From contig CAIKMJ010000041.1 of NCBI GenBank assembly GCA_903828455.1, positions 124,001-188,000 of the forward strand: DNA of 64,000 nt, in the 5' to 3' direction. Every line of letters begins with the position of its first letter. Position 1 is the first letter of the stretch. The DNA is from an uncultured Acidobacteriia bacterium. GTDB lineage: Bacteria; Acidobacteriota; Terriglobia; Bryobacterales; Bryobacteraceae. The translations under genes were made by a program, and so were the position numbers. Positions 8,228-16,294 of the stretch are shown one piece after another. The notes below the pieces were generated by a model. It did no database searches. It saw only the letters and a program-made list of their open reading frames with translations, and was not told where the DNA came from.

Positions 8228-8605
8228 TTAGTCCCAAACAACGCGCAGGTGCTTATAGGCGCTGAAGCGGGCGTCGCTGGTGAGGAGCGGCGTTTCTTCG
8301 GCGAGGGCCTGCGCGATGAGAAGGCGGTCGAAAGGGTCGCGGTGATCGTCGTGAAAGGGCAGATGGGAGAGCCGTTCGAGATGAGTGAGCCGAACGGGAA
8401 GGAGTTCGGCGCCCATTTCACGGACGGCGGCGTCGACATCGGAAACGGCGAGGCCCAGTTTGGGCTTCAGGACGATTTCCCAGCAGGATACGATGCTGAC
8501 AACGGGGGTGGCGTCGCGTCGCGAGAGCAGACGCCGGGCGGCGCGGGGAACGGGCATGTCGCCGGTGTGGCGGAGAAAGGCGTTGGTGTCGAGGAGAAAT
8601 CTCAA
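8228..8605 (-). CDS. PIN-domain toxin (VapC-like)
   Basis: 125 residues, complete PIN fold with acidic metal-binding residues in place: Asp6 in LLDTN, Glu43 in SCWEI, Asp90/Asp93 in RDPFDRLLIAQA and Asp111 in LLTSDARF. VapC-type proteins are Mg-dependent ribonucleases that cleave tRNA or rRNA when not held by their antitoxin. The gene begins 15 bases after the stop of the Phd-type antitoxin gene, a standard antitoxin-first operon. Confidence 0.9.
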   Translation of the reverse strand: MRFLLDTNAFLRHTGDMPVPRAARRLLSRRDATPVVSIVSCWEIVLKPKLGLAVSDVDAAVREMGAELLPVRLTHLERLSHLPFHDDHRDPFDRLLIAQALAEETPLLTSDARFSAYKHLRVVWD

Positions 8606-8620
8606 GTCGGGTTCGCGGAG

Positions 8621-8866
8621 CTACTCGGAGTCTGTTTCGAACAGTGACTGGAGCCGCAGGTCTTCGTCGGGCGAGTCCCAGCCGGGATAGAAGCTGATCT
8701 TCCCGCTGAGTGCGCCGCGGCCGCGAGACGGAGACGGAGCGGCGGGGGCCGGGATGAGCCGGGCGACCCGTTCTCCGCGATTCGTCAGGAATACGTCCTG
8801 ACCGGCAAGAGCCGCTTCCACGAGTCGGGAGAGGTTATTTTTTGCTTCCCGGATGCCAACATCCAT
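8621..8866 (-). CDS. Phd/YefM-family antitoxin
   Basis: 81 residues from the ATG at 8866. The N-terminal MDVGIREAKNNLSRLVEAA is the classic Phd/YefM DNA-binding start, followed by GERVARLIPA. The C-terminal ~35 residues are Pro/Ser-rich and then acidic, as expected for the flexible toxin-neutralising tail. It precedes the PIN toxin and probably autorepresses the operon. The longer open frame upstream of this ATG has no similarity and overlaps the neighbouring peptidase gene. Confidence 0.88.
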   Translation of the reverse strand: MDVGIREAKNNLSRLVEAALAGQDVFLTNRGERVARLIPAPAAPSPSRGRGALSGKISFYPGWDSPDEDLRLQSLFETDSE

Positions 8867-8892
8867 TCTTTGATTGTAGCCGCAAAATGTAG

Positions 8893-11382
8893 CTACCGGC
8901 GCAGGACGGAGGAGGCCGGGTCGAGCGTGGCTTTGGCGGTTGCGGCGGCGACGGGGACGGTGATGGTGACGGGTTCCGAGGCCGTGCGGATCTGGCGGGT
9001 GAGTTTGCCGCGGCCGGTCTGGATTTCGACGGGGACGATGACGCTGAAGTCGTCCGGGACGCCGGTCTGCGTGACGGTGGCGGTCAACTGCGTGCCTTTG
9101 ACGGAGTAGTTCAGTTTGATGCCGGGGATGCCGGTGCCGTAGACCCAGACGTCGAAGAAGTCTTCGAGTTTGGGGTCTTCCGATTTCGGCGGCAGGAATT
9201 CGGCGCAGAGCAGGCGGAAGTCTTCCGTGGCGAGGTCTTTGAAGGCGAAGCGGCGGCGGAGTTCGGCGAGCATCTTCAGGAATTGCGCGTCGCCCATGCG
9301 GCGGCGGAGCATGTGCAGGACCCACGTCCCTTTGCCGTAGGCGACGGCGTTCCAGGCGTTGGGATTGGCCGAGCTTTCGAGGCGGCGGCCGCTGACGAGC
9401 GGACCTTCGGCTTCGGCTTCGATGCCGTCGGGACCTTTGGCGATGAGCTGAGAACGGTAGGCGTCCAGAATGCCGTCGGTGAATCTGGGGCCTTTGTGGC
9501 TTTCGAGGAAGAGCAGCGCCGAGTAATTGGCGAGGGCTTCGAGGAGCCACTCGTGGTGGTAAGACGCCGTGGTGACGATGTTGCCCCACCACTGGTGGGC
9601 CGTCTCATGGGCGCGCAGCAGTTCGCCGTAGAAGGCCTGTTCGTAAGGCGACATGGTGCTGAGCGGCTGCGAGGTGGCCGGCAGGTAGGAGAGCGTGGAG
9701 AGATAGAGCATGCCCGCGAATCCCTGGCCGAAGGTGCCGGGAACGGGAGAGACTTCGAGGTTGTCGAGCGGCGGGGGGCCGAAGCGGGCGCGATAGAAAT
9801 CGATGGCGTCGGCCACGTCCTGCGCGATGTGTTCGAGCTGGCTCACGGGGGCAGGTTCGGGAACGGTCAGGTTGCCGGCCATCGATGTGGAGGGGCGGGC
9901 GCCGCGCCCCGCGCGGGCGGGCGCGGTGGGAACGGTGATGACGGTCGTCTGGCCGGCGTGGATGGCGTTTTCGATTTCGCTGTTGGAGAAGATTTCGACC
10001 GCGATGCCGTTGCGTTCGATCTGCCTGCGTTCGAACTGGCCGAGGTTGAAGGCCAGCAGACGGAGCGGCCCGGAGGGGACGCGGCGGGTGATGTGGCGGT
10101 CGCCTTCGATGCGATCTTCCTTAACGACGCCCGCGGCCACCAGGGAAAGATCCTTCGGGTAGCTGTAGGTGACGTCGTAGGTGGCGAACTGCGCGCCGCG
10201 GTTGGGATACCAGACGCCGCGCGCGCCGACGAAATAGACGCCGTTGCCGCGGTCCGTGATGACGTGGCCTTCGTGGCGGATTTCGAGTTCGTGTTCGGAG
10301 CCGGGATCGAGGGGGTGCGGCGGGACGATGAGGAGCAGGTCGTTGCCGCTCGCGTTGACGATGGCCTCGGCGGCGGCATTTTTGGCGGATTCGCGCTGGT
10401 AGAGTTCGGCGGGAGCGCCGTCGATGAGGGCGGCGGTGGCGCGCATCTGGCTGGAGAGGTCGAAGGGGATGACGGTGCGCGAGGCATCGGTGGCGCGAAT
10501 GCGAATGCGCGTGACGCAGCGGAGGTTGAGGCCGGAGTCGAGCGCGGCTTCGATGCGGTAGCTCAGGACTTTGACTTCCGGTTCTGGCTCGGGCGCGTTG
10601 CGGCGGGAGCGGCCGGGGAAGCTGGTCCAGGTGTCCCACCAGGCGTGGCTGTTGCGGGTGACGACCTGGCCGGTGCTGAGTTGTTCGTAGGAGCGCGGGT
10701 CCCAGGCGAGATCGAAGGTGCCGAGTTTGCGGCCGAGGATGAAGGCCTGGAAGAAGCCGTCTTTGCCGCGCGGGCCGAGGAGATCGAGGGCGACGCGCGA
10801 TTCGAGGCCGGACATGGCGGTGGCGACGCGCTGGTTCCAGCGTTCGGCGAGAAGGGTCCCGACGTCGGGGGCATTGCGGACGCCGGGGCGGTGGCGGATT
10901 TCGTCGAACTGCGCGCGGTCATCGGCGCCGGAGAAGACAAAGATGGCGCCGGTGAAGTGCTCGTCGAGCGTGGGGGCGCCGGTGTAGGCGGCGAGGGAGC
11001 GGCGCTCGGCGCGATCGGGCGGGAGCATGAGGATTTCGGCGTCGCCGCCATCGGTATCGGCGCTGAAGACGGCGGTGACGGGCGCGCCGTTGACGGGTTT
11101 GCCGAAGATGAGGTAGCCGTCGGTGAGATAGAGGCGGGCGTCTTCGCGGGTGAGGATGACGTCGCGGATGCGGTAGCACTGGGCGGGATCGAGCGCGGTG
11201 GAGTTGAGGGCGGCGGCGAGGTCGGCCGCGATGTGTCCGGTGGCGATGTGTCCGGCCGCGATGTATCCGGGTGCGATGTGTCCGGGTGCGGGGGCCTGGG
11301 AGCGCGCGGGGGGGACGGAGAGGAGTCCGACCAGGCAGGCGGCGCTGAGGAGGGTGATGGCCGTGACGCGACGCGGGATCAT
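8893..11382 (-). CDS. Secreted M1-like metallopeptidase
   Basis: 829 residues with a signal peptide (cleavage near RSQA). The C-terminal half has the gluzincin zinc site His592-Glu593-x-x-His596 followed by Glu615, exactly 18 residues between the second His and the Glu. Upstream, the usual GxMEN exopeptidase motif is replaced by GQGFAGMLYLS, so the aminopeptidase anchor for the substrate amino terminus is not evident. The first ~280 mature residues are an extension beyond the M1 core. Directly after the signal peptide is a Gly-His-Ile-Ala repeat encoded by a 15-bp array. It is divergent from the gene at 11495. Confidence 0.88.
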   Translation of the reverse strand: MIPRRVTAITLLSAACLVGLLSVPPARSQAPAPGHIAPGYIAAGHIATGHIAADLAAALNSTALDPAQCYRIRDVILTREDARLYLTDGYLIFGKPVNGAPVTAVFSADTDGGDAEILMLPPDRAERRSLAAYTGAPTLDEHFTGAIFVFSGADDRAQFDEIRHRPGVRNAPDVGTLLAERWNQRVATAMSGLESRVALDLLGPRGKDGFFQAFILGRKLGTFDLAWDPRSYEQLSTGQVVTRNSHAWWDTWTSFPGRSRRNAPEPEPEVKVLSYRIEAALDSGLNLRCVTRIRIRATDASRTVIPFDLSSQMRATAALIDGAPAELYQRESAKNAAAEAIVNASGNDLLLIVPPHPLDPGSEHELEIRHEGHVITDRGNGVYFVGARGVWYPNRGAQFATYDVTYSYPKDLSLVAAGVVKEDRIEGDRHITRRVPSGPLRLLAFNLGQFERRQIERNGIAVEIFSNSEIENAIHAGQTTVITVPTAPARAGRGARPSTSMAGNLTVPEPAPVSQLEHIAQDVADAIDFYRARFGPPPLDNLEVSPVPGTFGQGFAGMLYLSTLSYLPATSQPLSTMSPYEQAFYGELLRAHETAHQWWGNIVTTASYHHEWLLEALANYSALLFLESHKGPRFTDGILDAYRSQLIAKGPDGIEAEAEGPLVSGRRLESSANPNAWNAVAYGKGTWVLHMLRRRMGDAQFLKMLAELRRRFAFKDLATEDFRLLCAEFLPPKSEDPKLEDFFDVWVYGTGIPGIKLNYSVKGTQLTATVTQTGVPDDFSVIVPVEIQTGRGKLTRQIRTASEPVTITVPVAAATAKATLDPASSVLRR
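11228..11287. repeat. 15-bp tandem repeat, 4 copies, in the M1-like gene
   Basis: Units close to GCGATGTGTCCGGGT at 11228, 11243, 11258 and 11273. They encode the repeated GHIA(A/T/P) segment just after the signal peptide of the minus-strand peptidase. Confidence 0.92.
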
Positions 11383-11458
11383 TCGACCATGATTATCGCA
11401 GGAGATTTCCGCAGGGGATTTGCGCGGCGCTGGCGGGGAACGGATGGAGGGCGGTGCA

Positions 11459-11487
11459 TTGACACGGTTCCTGGCGAATCATAGAAT
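11459..11487 (+). promoter_or_regulatory. Near-consensus sigma-70 promoter, leaderless geometry
   Basis: TTGACA at 11459-11464, a 17-base spacer, and TAGAAT at 11482-11487. The expected transcription start, about seven bases after the -10, is at 11494, immediately before the ATG at 11495. No Shine-Dalgarno sequence could then be present in the transcript. Confidence 0.65.
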
Positions 11488-11494
11488 CAGCCTT

Positions 11495-11995
11495 ATGCAA
11501 AAACGGCTGAGTCAACTATCGAGCATTGCCGCCGCGGTGCTGCTGGCCTGCGTTCCGGCGATGGCGCACCATGGCAGCGGCATCTCCTATGACACCGGGC
11601 ATGCGTGGACGACGTGGGGGACGGTGACGGAGTTCAACTATCTGAATCCGCATCCTTCGATGAGCTTCGACCGGGTGGATAGGAACGGGAAGGTGGAGCA
11701 CTGGGTGACCGAGTTGTTCGCCAATCCTTCGAATCTGGCGCGGCTGGGCTGGACGAAGAAGCGCAGCGTGGACGCGCTGAAGCCGGGTACGCGGGTGAAG
11801 ATTTATATCGCCACGGCGCGGGTCGGCGGGTTCGGCGGCGTGATCCTGATGATGGAAAACGAAAAGGGCGAGATCATCGTCAGCGAGAGAACGAAGGTGA
11901 ATGCCGTGGATCTGGATGGCGTGCCGGGCGGATATCAGCCGAGCGGCGACGATAAGCTGCCGGGACACGGCGCGGCTCCGGAAGACAAGGAATAA
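11495..11995 (+). CDS. DUF6152 periplasmic protein
   Basis: 166 residues from the ATG at 11495. Signal peptide ends at AMA, followed by the family hallmark AHHGSG, then WGTVTEFNYLNPHPSM. This matches DUF6152: a secreted small beta-rich domain that begins with adjacent His residues and contains a V/T-x-NPH motif. The upstream in-frame ATG at 11420 would put 25 non-signal residues before the signal peptide and is rejected. The gene is followed 12 bases later by the GYSxGxW protein at 12008, probably as one operon. A second DUF6152 gene is at 14527-14952. Function unknown. The His pair suggests metal binding, which is inference. Confidence 0.85.
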   Translation: MQKRLSQLSSIAAAVLLACVPAMAHHGSGISYDTGHAWTTWGTVTEFNYLNPHPSMSFDRVDRNGKVEHWVTELFANPSNLARLGWTKKRSVDALKPGTRVKIYIATARVGGFGGVILMMENEKGEIIVSERTKVNAVDLDGVPGGYQPSGDDKLPGHGAAPEDKE

Positions 11996-12007
11996 GGAAC
12001 AGCGACC

Positions 12008-13006
12008 ATGAACAGAAGTGAATGGACGCGGGCGCCGTTTCGCTCGGTGATTTCGCGGATCGGAAAGAAGTGCGCTCTGCCGGCGCTCCCCGTGATTTTG
12101 CTGGGGCAGGTTTTGCTGGTGCAGCTGCTGATGGTGCAGCCGGGCGCGGCGCAGCGCGGTTATACCGATCCGAACGACTATACTTCGACCGATAAGGACA
12201 CCAGTCCATACGACAAGCACGATCTGAGCGGACTGTGGAGCCGGGAGCCGGCGCTGCAGGGCATGACGCCGTGCCTCGAATGCCGCGAGCACGGTTCTGC
12301 ATCGGGCTACGGTTATCGCGGGGATGTGCCGCCGCGCACGCCGGAGGGCGAACGGCGCTTCAATCTGAATAAACCGTCGCGGGGTTATGACCTCGGCAGC
12401 AAGGAAGCGGCCGCGCATCCGGAGATCGATATCGGGATGCGGCGCGCGGTGATACCGTCGGAGGGCAACGATCCGATCGCGTATTGCAATCCGCTGGGAG
12501 CGCCGCGCCTTGTGACGTATTCGGGCGGCGGGGCGGCGATGGAGCTGGTGCAGCTGAAGGACCGCATCATCCAGAATTTCGAATGGAACTGGGATCACCG
12601 GGACTTCTGGATGGATGGCCGGGAGCTGCCCGATGTGGACGACTATATTCCGCGCTTCAACGGCTACTCGGTGGCGAAGTGGGACGGCGACACGCTGGTG
12701 GTGACGACCACGGGCTTCGACGACCGCGCGTGGGTGGATCACTACGGCTACCCGATGAGCGACAAGATGGTGTTCGAGGAGCGCTACACGCGCATCAGCC
12801 CGAACCGGCTGCAGCTGCAGATGACCATCACCGACCCGCTGCTCTACACGCGGCCGTGGAAGAGCGAGAAGAAGATCTGGGGCAAGATCCCGAAGGAAAA
12901 GATGGCGATCGGCGGCTGGTCCGGACTGCTGGAAGACCGCTGCGTGCCGACCGACGAAGGGCTGTTCACCAAGTTCCGCGACAGAGCCGCGGGCATGACG
13001 AAGTAA
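12008..13006 (+). CDS. Secreted 'GYSxGxW' family protein
   Basis: 332 residues, preceded by AAGGAA and probably co-transcribed with the DUF6152 gene. It has a long charged N-region, then a hydrophobic signal segment ending GAAQ. The mature part includes a Cys-containing segment (GMTPCLECREH), and then the family core NGYSVAKWDGDTLVVTTTGF, followed by FEERYTRI and ITDPLLYTRPW. The order of blocks matches the other three family members in the window. No enzymatic motif is recognised. The repeated linkage of this family to DUF6152 and dihaem cytochromes here suggests one shared periplasmic process. Confidence 0.85.
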   Translation: MNRSEWTRAPFRSVISRIGKKCALPALPVILLGQVLLVQLLMVQPGAAQRGYTDPNDYTSTDKDTSPYDKHDLSGLWSREPALQGMTPCLECREHGSASGYGYRGDVPPRTPEGERRFNLNKPSRGYDLGSKEAAAHPEIDIGMRRAVIPSEGNDPIAYCNPLGAPRLVTYSGGGAAMELVQLKDRIIQNFEWNWDHRDFWMDGRELPDVDDYIPRFNGYSVAKWDGDTLVVTTTGFDDRAWVDHYGYPMSDKMVFEERYTRISPNRLQLQMTITDPLLYTRPWKSEKKIWGKIPKEKMAIGGWSGLLEDRCVPTDEGLFTKFRDRAAGMTK

Positions 13007-13011
13007 GGGCG

Positions 13012-13043
13012 AGCGCGCCGGTCCGAAAAGGCTAGCGCGCTTT
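13012..13043. terminator. Possible convergent terminator hairpin
   Basis: AGCGCGC at 13012-13018 pairs with GCGCGCT at 13035-13041, followed by a short TTT. It lies between convergent genes ending at 13006 and 13032. The loop is long (16 bases) and the T-tract is poor, so this is tentative. Confidence 0.3.
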
Positions 13044-14330
13044 GCCGAAAGACTTCACCACGGCCGGAGCGGGTTTGGCGAACCTGGCGGCATCGATGGC
13101 CACGTTGGGCTGGATGTCGGTGAGGAGAATCTTCGACTGGCCGCCGGTCCAGGTGATGACGATGCCGTAAGGCATTTTCACGCCGGCGACGTCGCGGTAA
13201 TCCGAGTAGTCGATCTGCAGCGGAACGGTGCCGATGATGGTGGGCGAATAGCGAACCTGGCGGGTGAGCAGGCCGTTTTCTTCATCGAAATAAAGTTTGA
13301 TGCGGGAGCCGCCGGCGCCGGTGCCCTGCACGATGTTGACGGTGCGGTCGTTGATGGTGGTGACGGGGAAGCCGACCTTCCACTGCGTGAGCGCCTGTTT
13401 GATGCCGCCGGGGAAAGCGAGATTGGCGTCGAAGCGCGCGCCGTCGAGTTCCGCGCCGGGCAGCAGAGCGAGCAACCGGACGGGCTTGTCGGCGGCGGCG
13501 ACCCAGCCGGATTTGCCGTCGAAGGTGGTGGTGCTGTCGCCGTTCTGGGTGTGGACGACGATGGAGCGCTGGCCGGGCGCCTTGGCGTAGATTTCCACCG
13601 GCACCTTCATGTGATAAGTGTCGTAGCCTTCGTAGGTGCCTTTCGCGGTGATGCTGGTGAGGGCGGCGAGCTTCTGGGCGCTGCCGAGAGCCTGCAGATA
13701 CTTGTTCAGCGTTTGTTCGGCGGTGGGCTCGGTGGGGCCGTCGGGAACGATCTCAATGGAGTTGGCGTCTTCTTCGGGCACCGTGTATTGCGCCATGAGG
13801 CTGGGAATGCTTTCGGGGGCCTGGGAGCCGTGGTGGCAGGTCCAGCAGGTGACGGCCTGGCGTCCGCCGAAGCCGGACTTATTGAAGTTGTTGACCATCA
13901 GGACCATCTGGCGGGCGATGACTTTGCGCGGCACGTCGTCGGCGAAGTGGGCGACATCCTGCAGGCTTTCCGGGGTGTGGCAGCCGGTGCAATTCATGCC
14001 GGTGGCGGCGGAGAAGAAGCCCATGGTGTCCATGAACTGGCTTACGGGAATGCCTTTGAGAACTTTGACGTTGCGGAAGACGTCTTCCACCATCGGTACC
14101 TTATCGCCGGATGCGGTGGTGGCGGCCGCGGATTTGGCCGGAGCTGCTTTTGCCTGCGTTGCTTTCGCGGGAGCTGCTTTGCTCTGCGAGGTGGCCGGGG
14201 TGGCCGGTTTTGGCGGCGCTGCGGTCTGGCCGGTCGCGACGGCGATGGCGAGCAGGCCGGCCGAGGCTGTCGTGAGCAGGCGGGCGGCGAATCGAGAAGA
14301 AGCCAATCGAGAAGAAGAAGAGCGGTTCAT
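13032..14330 (-). CDS. Dihaem cytochrome c (reaction-centre cytochrome type) with C-terminal LolA-like domain
   Basis: 432 residues from the ATG at 14330, preceded by GGAAAGGT. The open frame upstream of this has no similarity. Signal peptide, then an Ala/Lys/Pro-rich linker (residues ~35-75). The haem part has two CxxCH motifs, CTGCH and CWTCH, in the arrangement VFxNVxVLKGIPVxQFMDTMGFF typical of the photosynthetic reaction-centre cytochrome c subunit family (CytoC_RC). The C-terminal ~230 residues, with LTSITAKGTYEGY and YSDYRDVAGVKMP, resemble outer-membrane lipoprotein-sorting (LolA-like) beta domains. A paralogue is at 15054-16202. No photosynthesis genes are present, so a periplasmic electron-transfer role is inferred. 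Confidence 0.88.
   Translation of the reverse strand: MNRSSSSRLASSRFAARLLTTASAGLLAIAVATGQTAAPPKPATPATSQSKAAPAKATQAKAAPAKSAAATTASGDKVPMVEDVFRNVKVLKGIPVSQFMDTMGFFSAATGMNCTGCHTPESLQDVAHFADDVPRKVIARQMVLMVNNFNKSGFGGRQAVTCWTCHHGSQAPESIPSLMAQYTVPEEDANSIEIVPDGPTEPTAEQTLNKYLQALGSAQKLAALTSITAKGTYEGYDTYHMKVPVEIYAKAPGQRSIVVHTQNGDSTTTFDGKSGWVAAADKPVRLLALLPGAELDGARFDANLAFPGGIKQALTQWKVGFPVTTINDRTVNIVQGTGAGGSRIKLYFDEENGLLTRQVRYSPTIIGTVPLQIDYSDYRDVAGVKMPYGIVITWTGGQSKILLTDIQPNVAIDAARFAKPAPAVVKSFGKAR
14290..14319. repeat. 15-bp duplication in a signal-peptide region
   Basis: AATCGAGAAGAAGCC at 14290-14304 is followed by AATCGAGAAGAAGAA at 14305-14319. It encodes a repeated Ser-Ser-Arg segment at the N-terminus of the cytochrome gene. 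Confidence 0.85.
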
Positions 14331-14526
14331 GAGGTACCTTTCCGATCCGGCGCCGGTGGTTGCGGCCGGACAGCGTGAATGATTTCGATTGAGGCAGTCT
14401 GGCCGACGCGCTTGGCGTGGAGCGCTGCCCGTGGCATGGCAATAGCGGACGCCGGAACGATGGTGGCGACGGCGGAACGCGGCGAACCGCCGGATGCCGC
14501 CGTCATCCTGTTCGTACTTCCGGCCG

Positions 14527-14952
14527 TTATTGCTTCTGGTCTGCCGCTCCCTTGTCCGCGCCGCCGCGGCCGCCGCCGGCCGGACCCATGCCGCTGCCGT
14601 AAGTCTTGCCGTTGAAGACGACACGCGAGATGCGTCCGAGCGGCTCGCCGTTCTTGGCCGGAATCATGGTGACTTCGACTTCATCGCCGGGCTTGAGCAG
14701 TTTCTTGCTGTAGCCGGCCGACATGATGTCGAGCGGATTGCTGAGTTCGGCCGTCCAGTGCACGACTTTGCCGCTGTCGTCCTTCGCATCGAAATCGAGC
14801 AGGCAATGCGGGTTGGCCCACAGCCACTGTGTCACCACGCCTTTGACCGTGATGGTCTTGCCGGAATCATAGATTGCGTTCCCATGGTGGGCAAACAATC
14901 CCGTGGCCGCAAGCAGCAGGGCGAGGACGACGGCGCCAAATCTAAGCTTCAT
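14527..14952 (-). CDS. DUF6152 periplasmic protein
   Basis: 141 residues from the ATG at 14952, preceded by GGAGAA. Signal peptide followed by LFAHHGNAIYD, then VTQWLWANPHCLLDFD, the DUF6152 hallmarks (His pair, NPH motif). The C-terminal tail is Gly-rich (GMGPAGGGRGGADKG). It lies between the two CytoC_RC-type genes on the same strand, with its own promoter-like element upstream (14998-15026). Function unknown. Confidence 0.85.
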   Translation of the reverse strand: MKLRFGAVVLALLLAATGLFAHHGNAIYDSGKTITVKGVVTQWLWANPHCLLDFDAKDDSGKVVHWTAELSNPLDIMSAGYSKKLLKPGDEVEVTMIPAKNGEPLGRISRVVFNGKTYGSGMGPAGGGRGGADKGAADQKQ

Positions 14953-14997
14953 GAAAATTCTCCATTTCAGACCGTTCAAGCAGGGACAATCGTGTTT

Positions 14998-15026
14998 GTT
15001 TTATCGGATCGACTCCGCGGAGTCAA
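14998..15026 (-). promoter_or_regulatory. Promoter with a perfect 14-bp palindrome between -35 and -10
   Basis: On the minus strand: TTGACT (15026-15021), a 17-base spacer, TAAAAC (15003-14998). The perfect palindrome GACTCCGCGGAGTC at 15011-15024 overlaps the -35 and spacer, which is where a dimeric repressor would block polymerase. It drives the DUF6152 gene starting at 14952, leaving a leader of about 40 bases. Confidence 0.55.
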
Positions 15027-15053
15027 CCCGTATTTGCCGCAGTTCGCGCGGCG

Positions 15054-16202
15054 TTACTTCTTTGCGGGACGCGCGAATTTCGATGGGTCGATCGGAACGT
15101 TCGCCTTCACGTCATCCAGCTGAATGACGGACTTTCCATCGAGCCAGGTGACGATCATGTTGCAGGGGATTTTCAGGCCGTTGACGTCGCGATAGTCGGA
15201 GTAATCGACCTGCATGGGGATGAGTCCGACGGGCGAATCGGCGTAGGTCACGGTTCGGACCAGCAGGCCGGAATTGTCGTCGAAGTAGAGGTTGACGGGG
15301 AATTTGCCGTTGAGGGTTCCCTGCACCATGGTGAGGTCGCGGTCGTCGATGGCAGCCGGGCCGGCGACGCGCCACTGGGTGAGCAACTTCTTGATTTGCG
15401 CCGGGAAGGTGAGAGCGGCGGTGAGGCGGGCACCATCCACTTCGCCGCCGGAACGTTCGGTGATGGTGAACGGGGCGAGCAGGGGCGACTGCGAGATCCA
15501 GGCTTCCTTGCCGTCGAAGGTATCGATGAGGTCGGCTTCGGCGAGGTTGCGGACGATCACGGTGCGCTGCGCCGGGGCCTTGGCGTAGAACTCCATTTTG
15601 AACTGCTTCGGGATGGCGTACGCCTTGTATGTGCCGGTGGCGGCGATGCTGGTGAGTTCGGCGGCCTTTTGTTCACCGCCGATGGCCTTCAGGTAGCGGT
15701 CGAGAATTTCGCCGGCGTCGGGAGCGCCGGGGAACTGCTTCACCATGCGGTCGGGTTCGCGGTAGCGGAGATCGGCGTAGAACTGGGTCAGATCCGGCGT
15801 GATTTCGGGCGACATGGCGCCGCGGTGGCAGGTGTAGCAGGTCACCTGGCGCTTGCCGGCGAAGAACATTTTGTTCATGGTGTTGACCATGGCGATCATG
15901 GTGCGGGTGCGCCGCTTCATGGCGTTGTCGTCGGCGTATTTAGCCCAGTTGCCGCCGCTTTCATCGGTGTGGCAGTCGCCGCAGCTGATGCCGAGCGAGG
16001 CGGAGAAGAAGCCCATGGTGGTCATATATTCGTCGACCTGGACGCCTTTCATCGCCTGCACGTTCTTAAAAACCTGTTCGGCCGGGCGCGTGTCTCCGCG
16101 GGTCTGCGCACTCGCGCCGGCGACACTCAGAACGCACGCCAGAAGGGCGGCAAACGGGCGCGTAATCTCGCGAACCGGGGTGTTCCCTGATTCGAATTTC
16201 AT
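15054..16202 (-). CDS. Dihaem cytochrome c (reaction-centre cytochrome type) with C-terminal LolA-like domain
   Basis: 382 residues from the ATG at 16202, preceded by GAAAGGA. Signal peptide ending ASAQ. Two haem motifs, CGDCH and CYTCH, lie in the CytoC_RC context (VFKNVQAMKGVQVDEYMTTM). The C-terminal domain (YSDYRDVNGLKIP) matches that of the paralogue at 13032-14330. It lacks the long Ala/Lys linker of that paralogue. The upstream neighbour on the same strand is the GYSxGxW gene at 16295-17137, 92 bases away. Confidence 0.88.
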   Translation of the reverse strand: MKFESGNTPVREITRPFAALLACVLSVAGASAQTRGDTRPAEQVFKNVQAMKGVQVDEYMTTMGFFSASLGISCGDCHTDESGGNWAKYADDNAMKRRTRTMIAMVNTMNKMFFAGKRQVTCYTCHRGAMSPEITPDLTQFYADLRYREPDRMVKQFPGAPDAGEILDRYLKAIGGEQKAAELTSIAATGTYKAYAIPKQFKMEFYAKAPAQRTVIVRNLAEADLIDTFDGKEAWISQSPLLAPFTITERSGGEVDGARLTAALTFPAQIKKLLTQWRVAGPAAIDDRDLTMVQGTLNGKFPVNLYFDDNSGLLVRTVTYADSPVGLIPMQVDYSDYRDVNGLKIPCNMIVTWLDGKSVIQLDDVKANVPIDPSKFARPAKK

Positions 16203-16213
16203 TCCGGAAGTCC

Positions 16214-16252
16214 TTTCAAAAAAGCAGTTCAAAAAAATAGTTCAAAAAAACC
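16214..16252. repeat. 13-bp direct repeats, 3 copies, in a 5' leader
   Basis: GTTCAAAAAAATA-type units at 16214, 16227 and 16240, just upstream of the cytochrome start at 16202. On the transcribed strand they give three U-rich blocks ending UUGAA. The ribosome-binding site lies inside or directly beside the first unit. Confidence 0.8.
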
Positions 16253-16294
16253 GTGTCGCAGCGGAGCCGTGACGCAGGAGTTGGCAGCGCGTTT

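Noticed and set aside
9283-11484. 733-residue plus-strand open frame opposite the M1-like peptidase
   Set aside because: High GC makes antisense frames stay open. The sequence is Gly/Ala/Asp/Glu-rich with no domain, while the opposite strand has a signal peptide and a zinc-peptidase motif.
13032-16202. Photosynthetic reaction centre
   Set aside because: The cytochromes have the reaction-centre cytochrome fold and two haem motifs each, but no reaction-centre or pigment genes occur, and this family is common in non-phototrophic acidobacteria.
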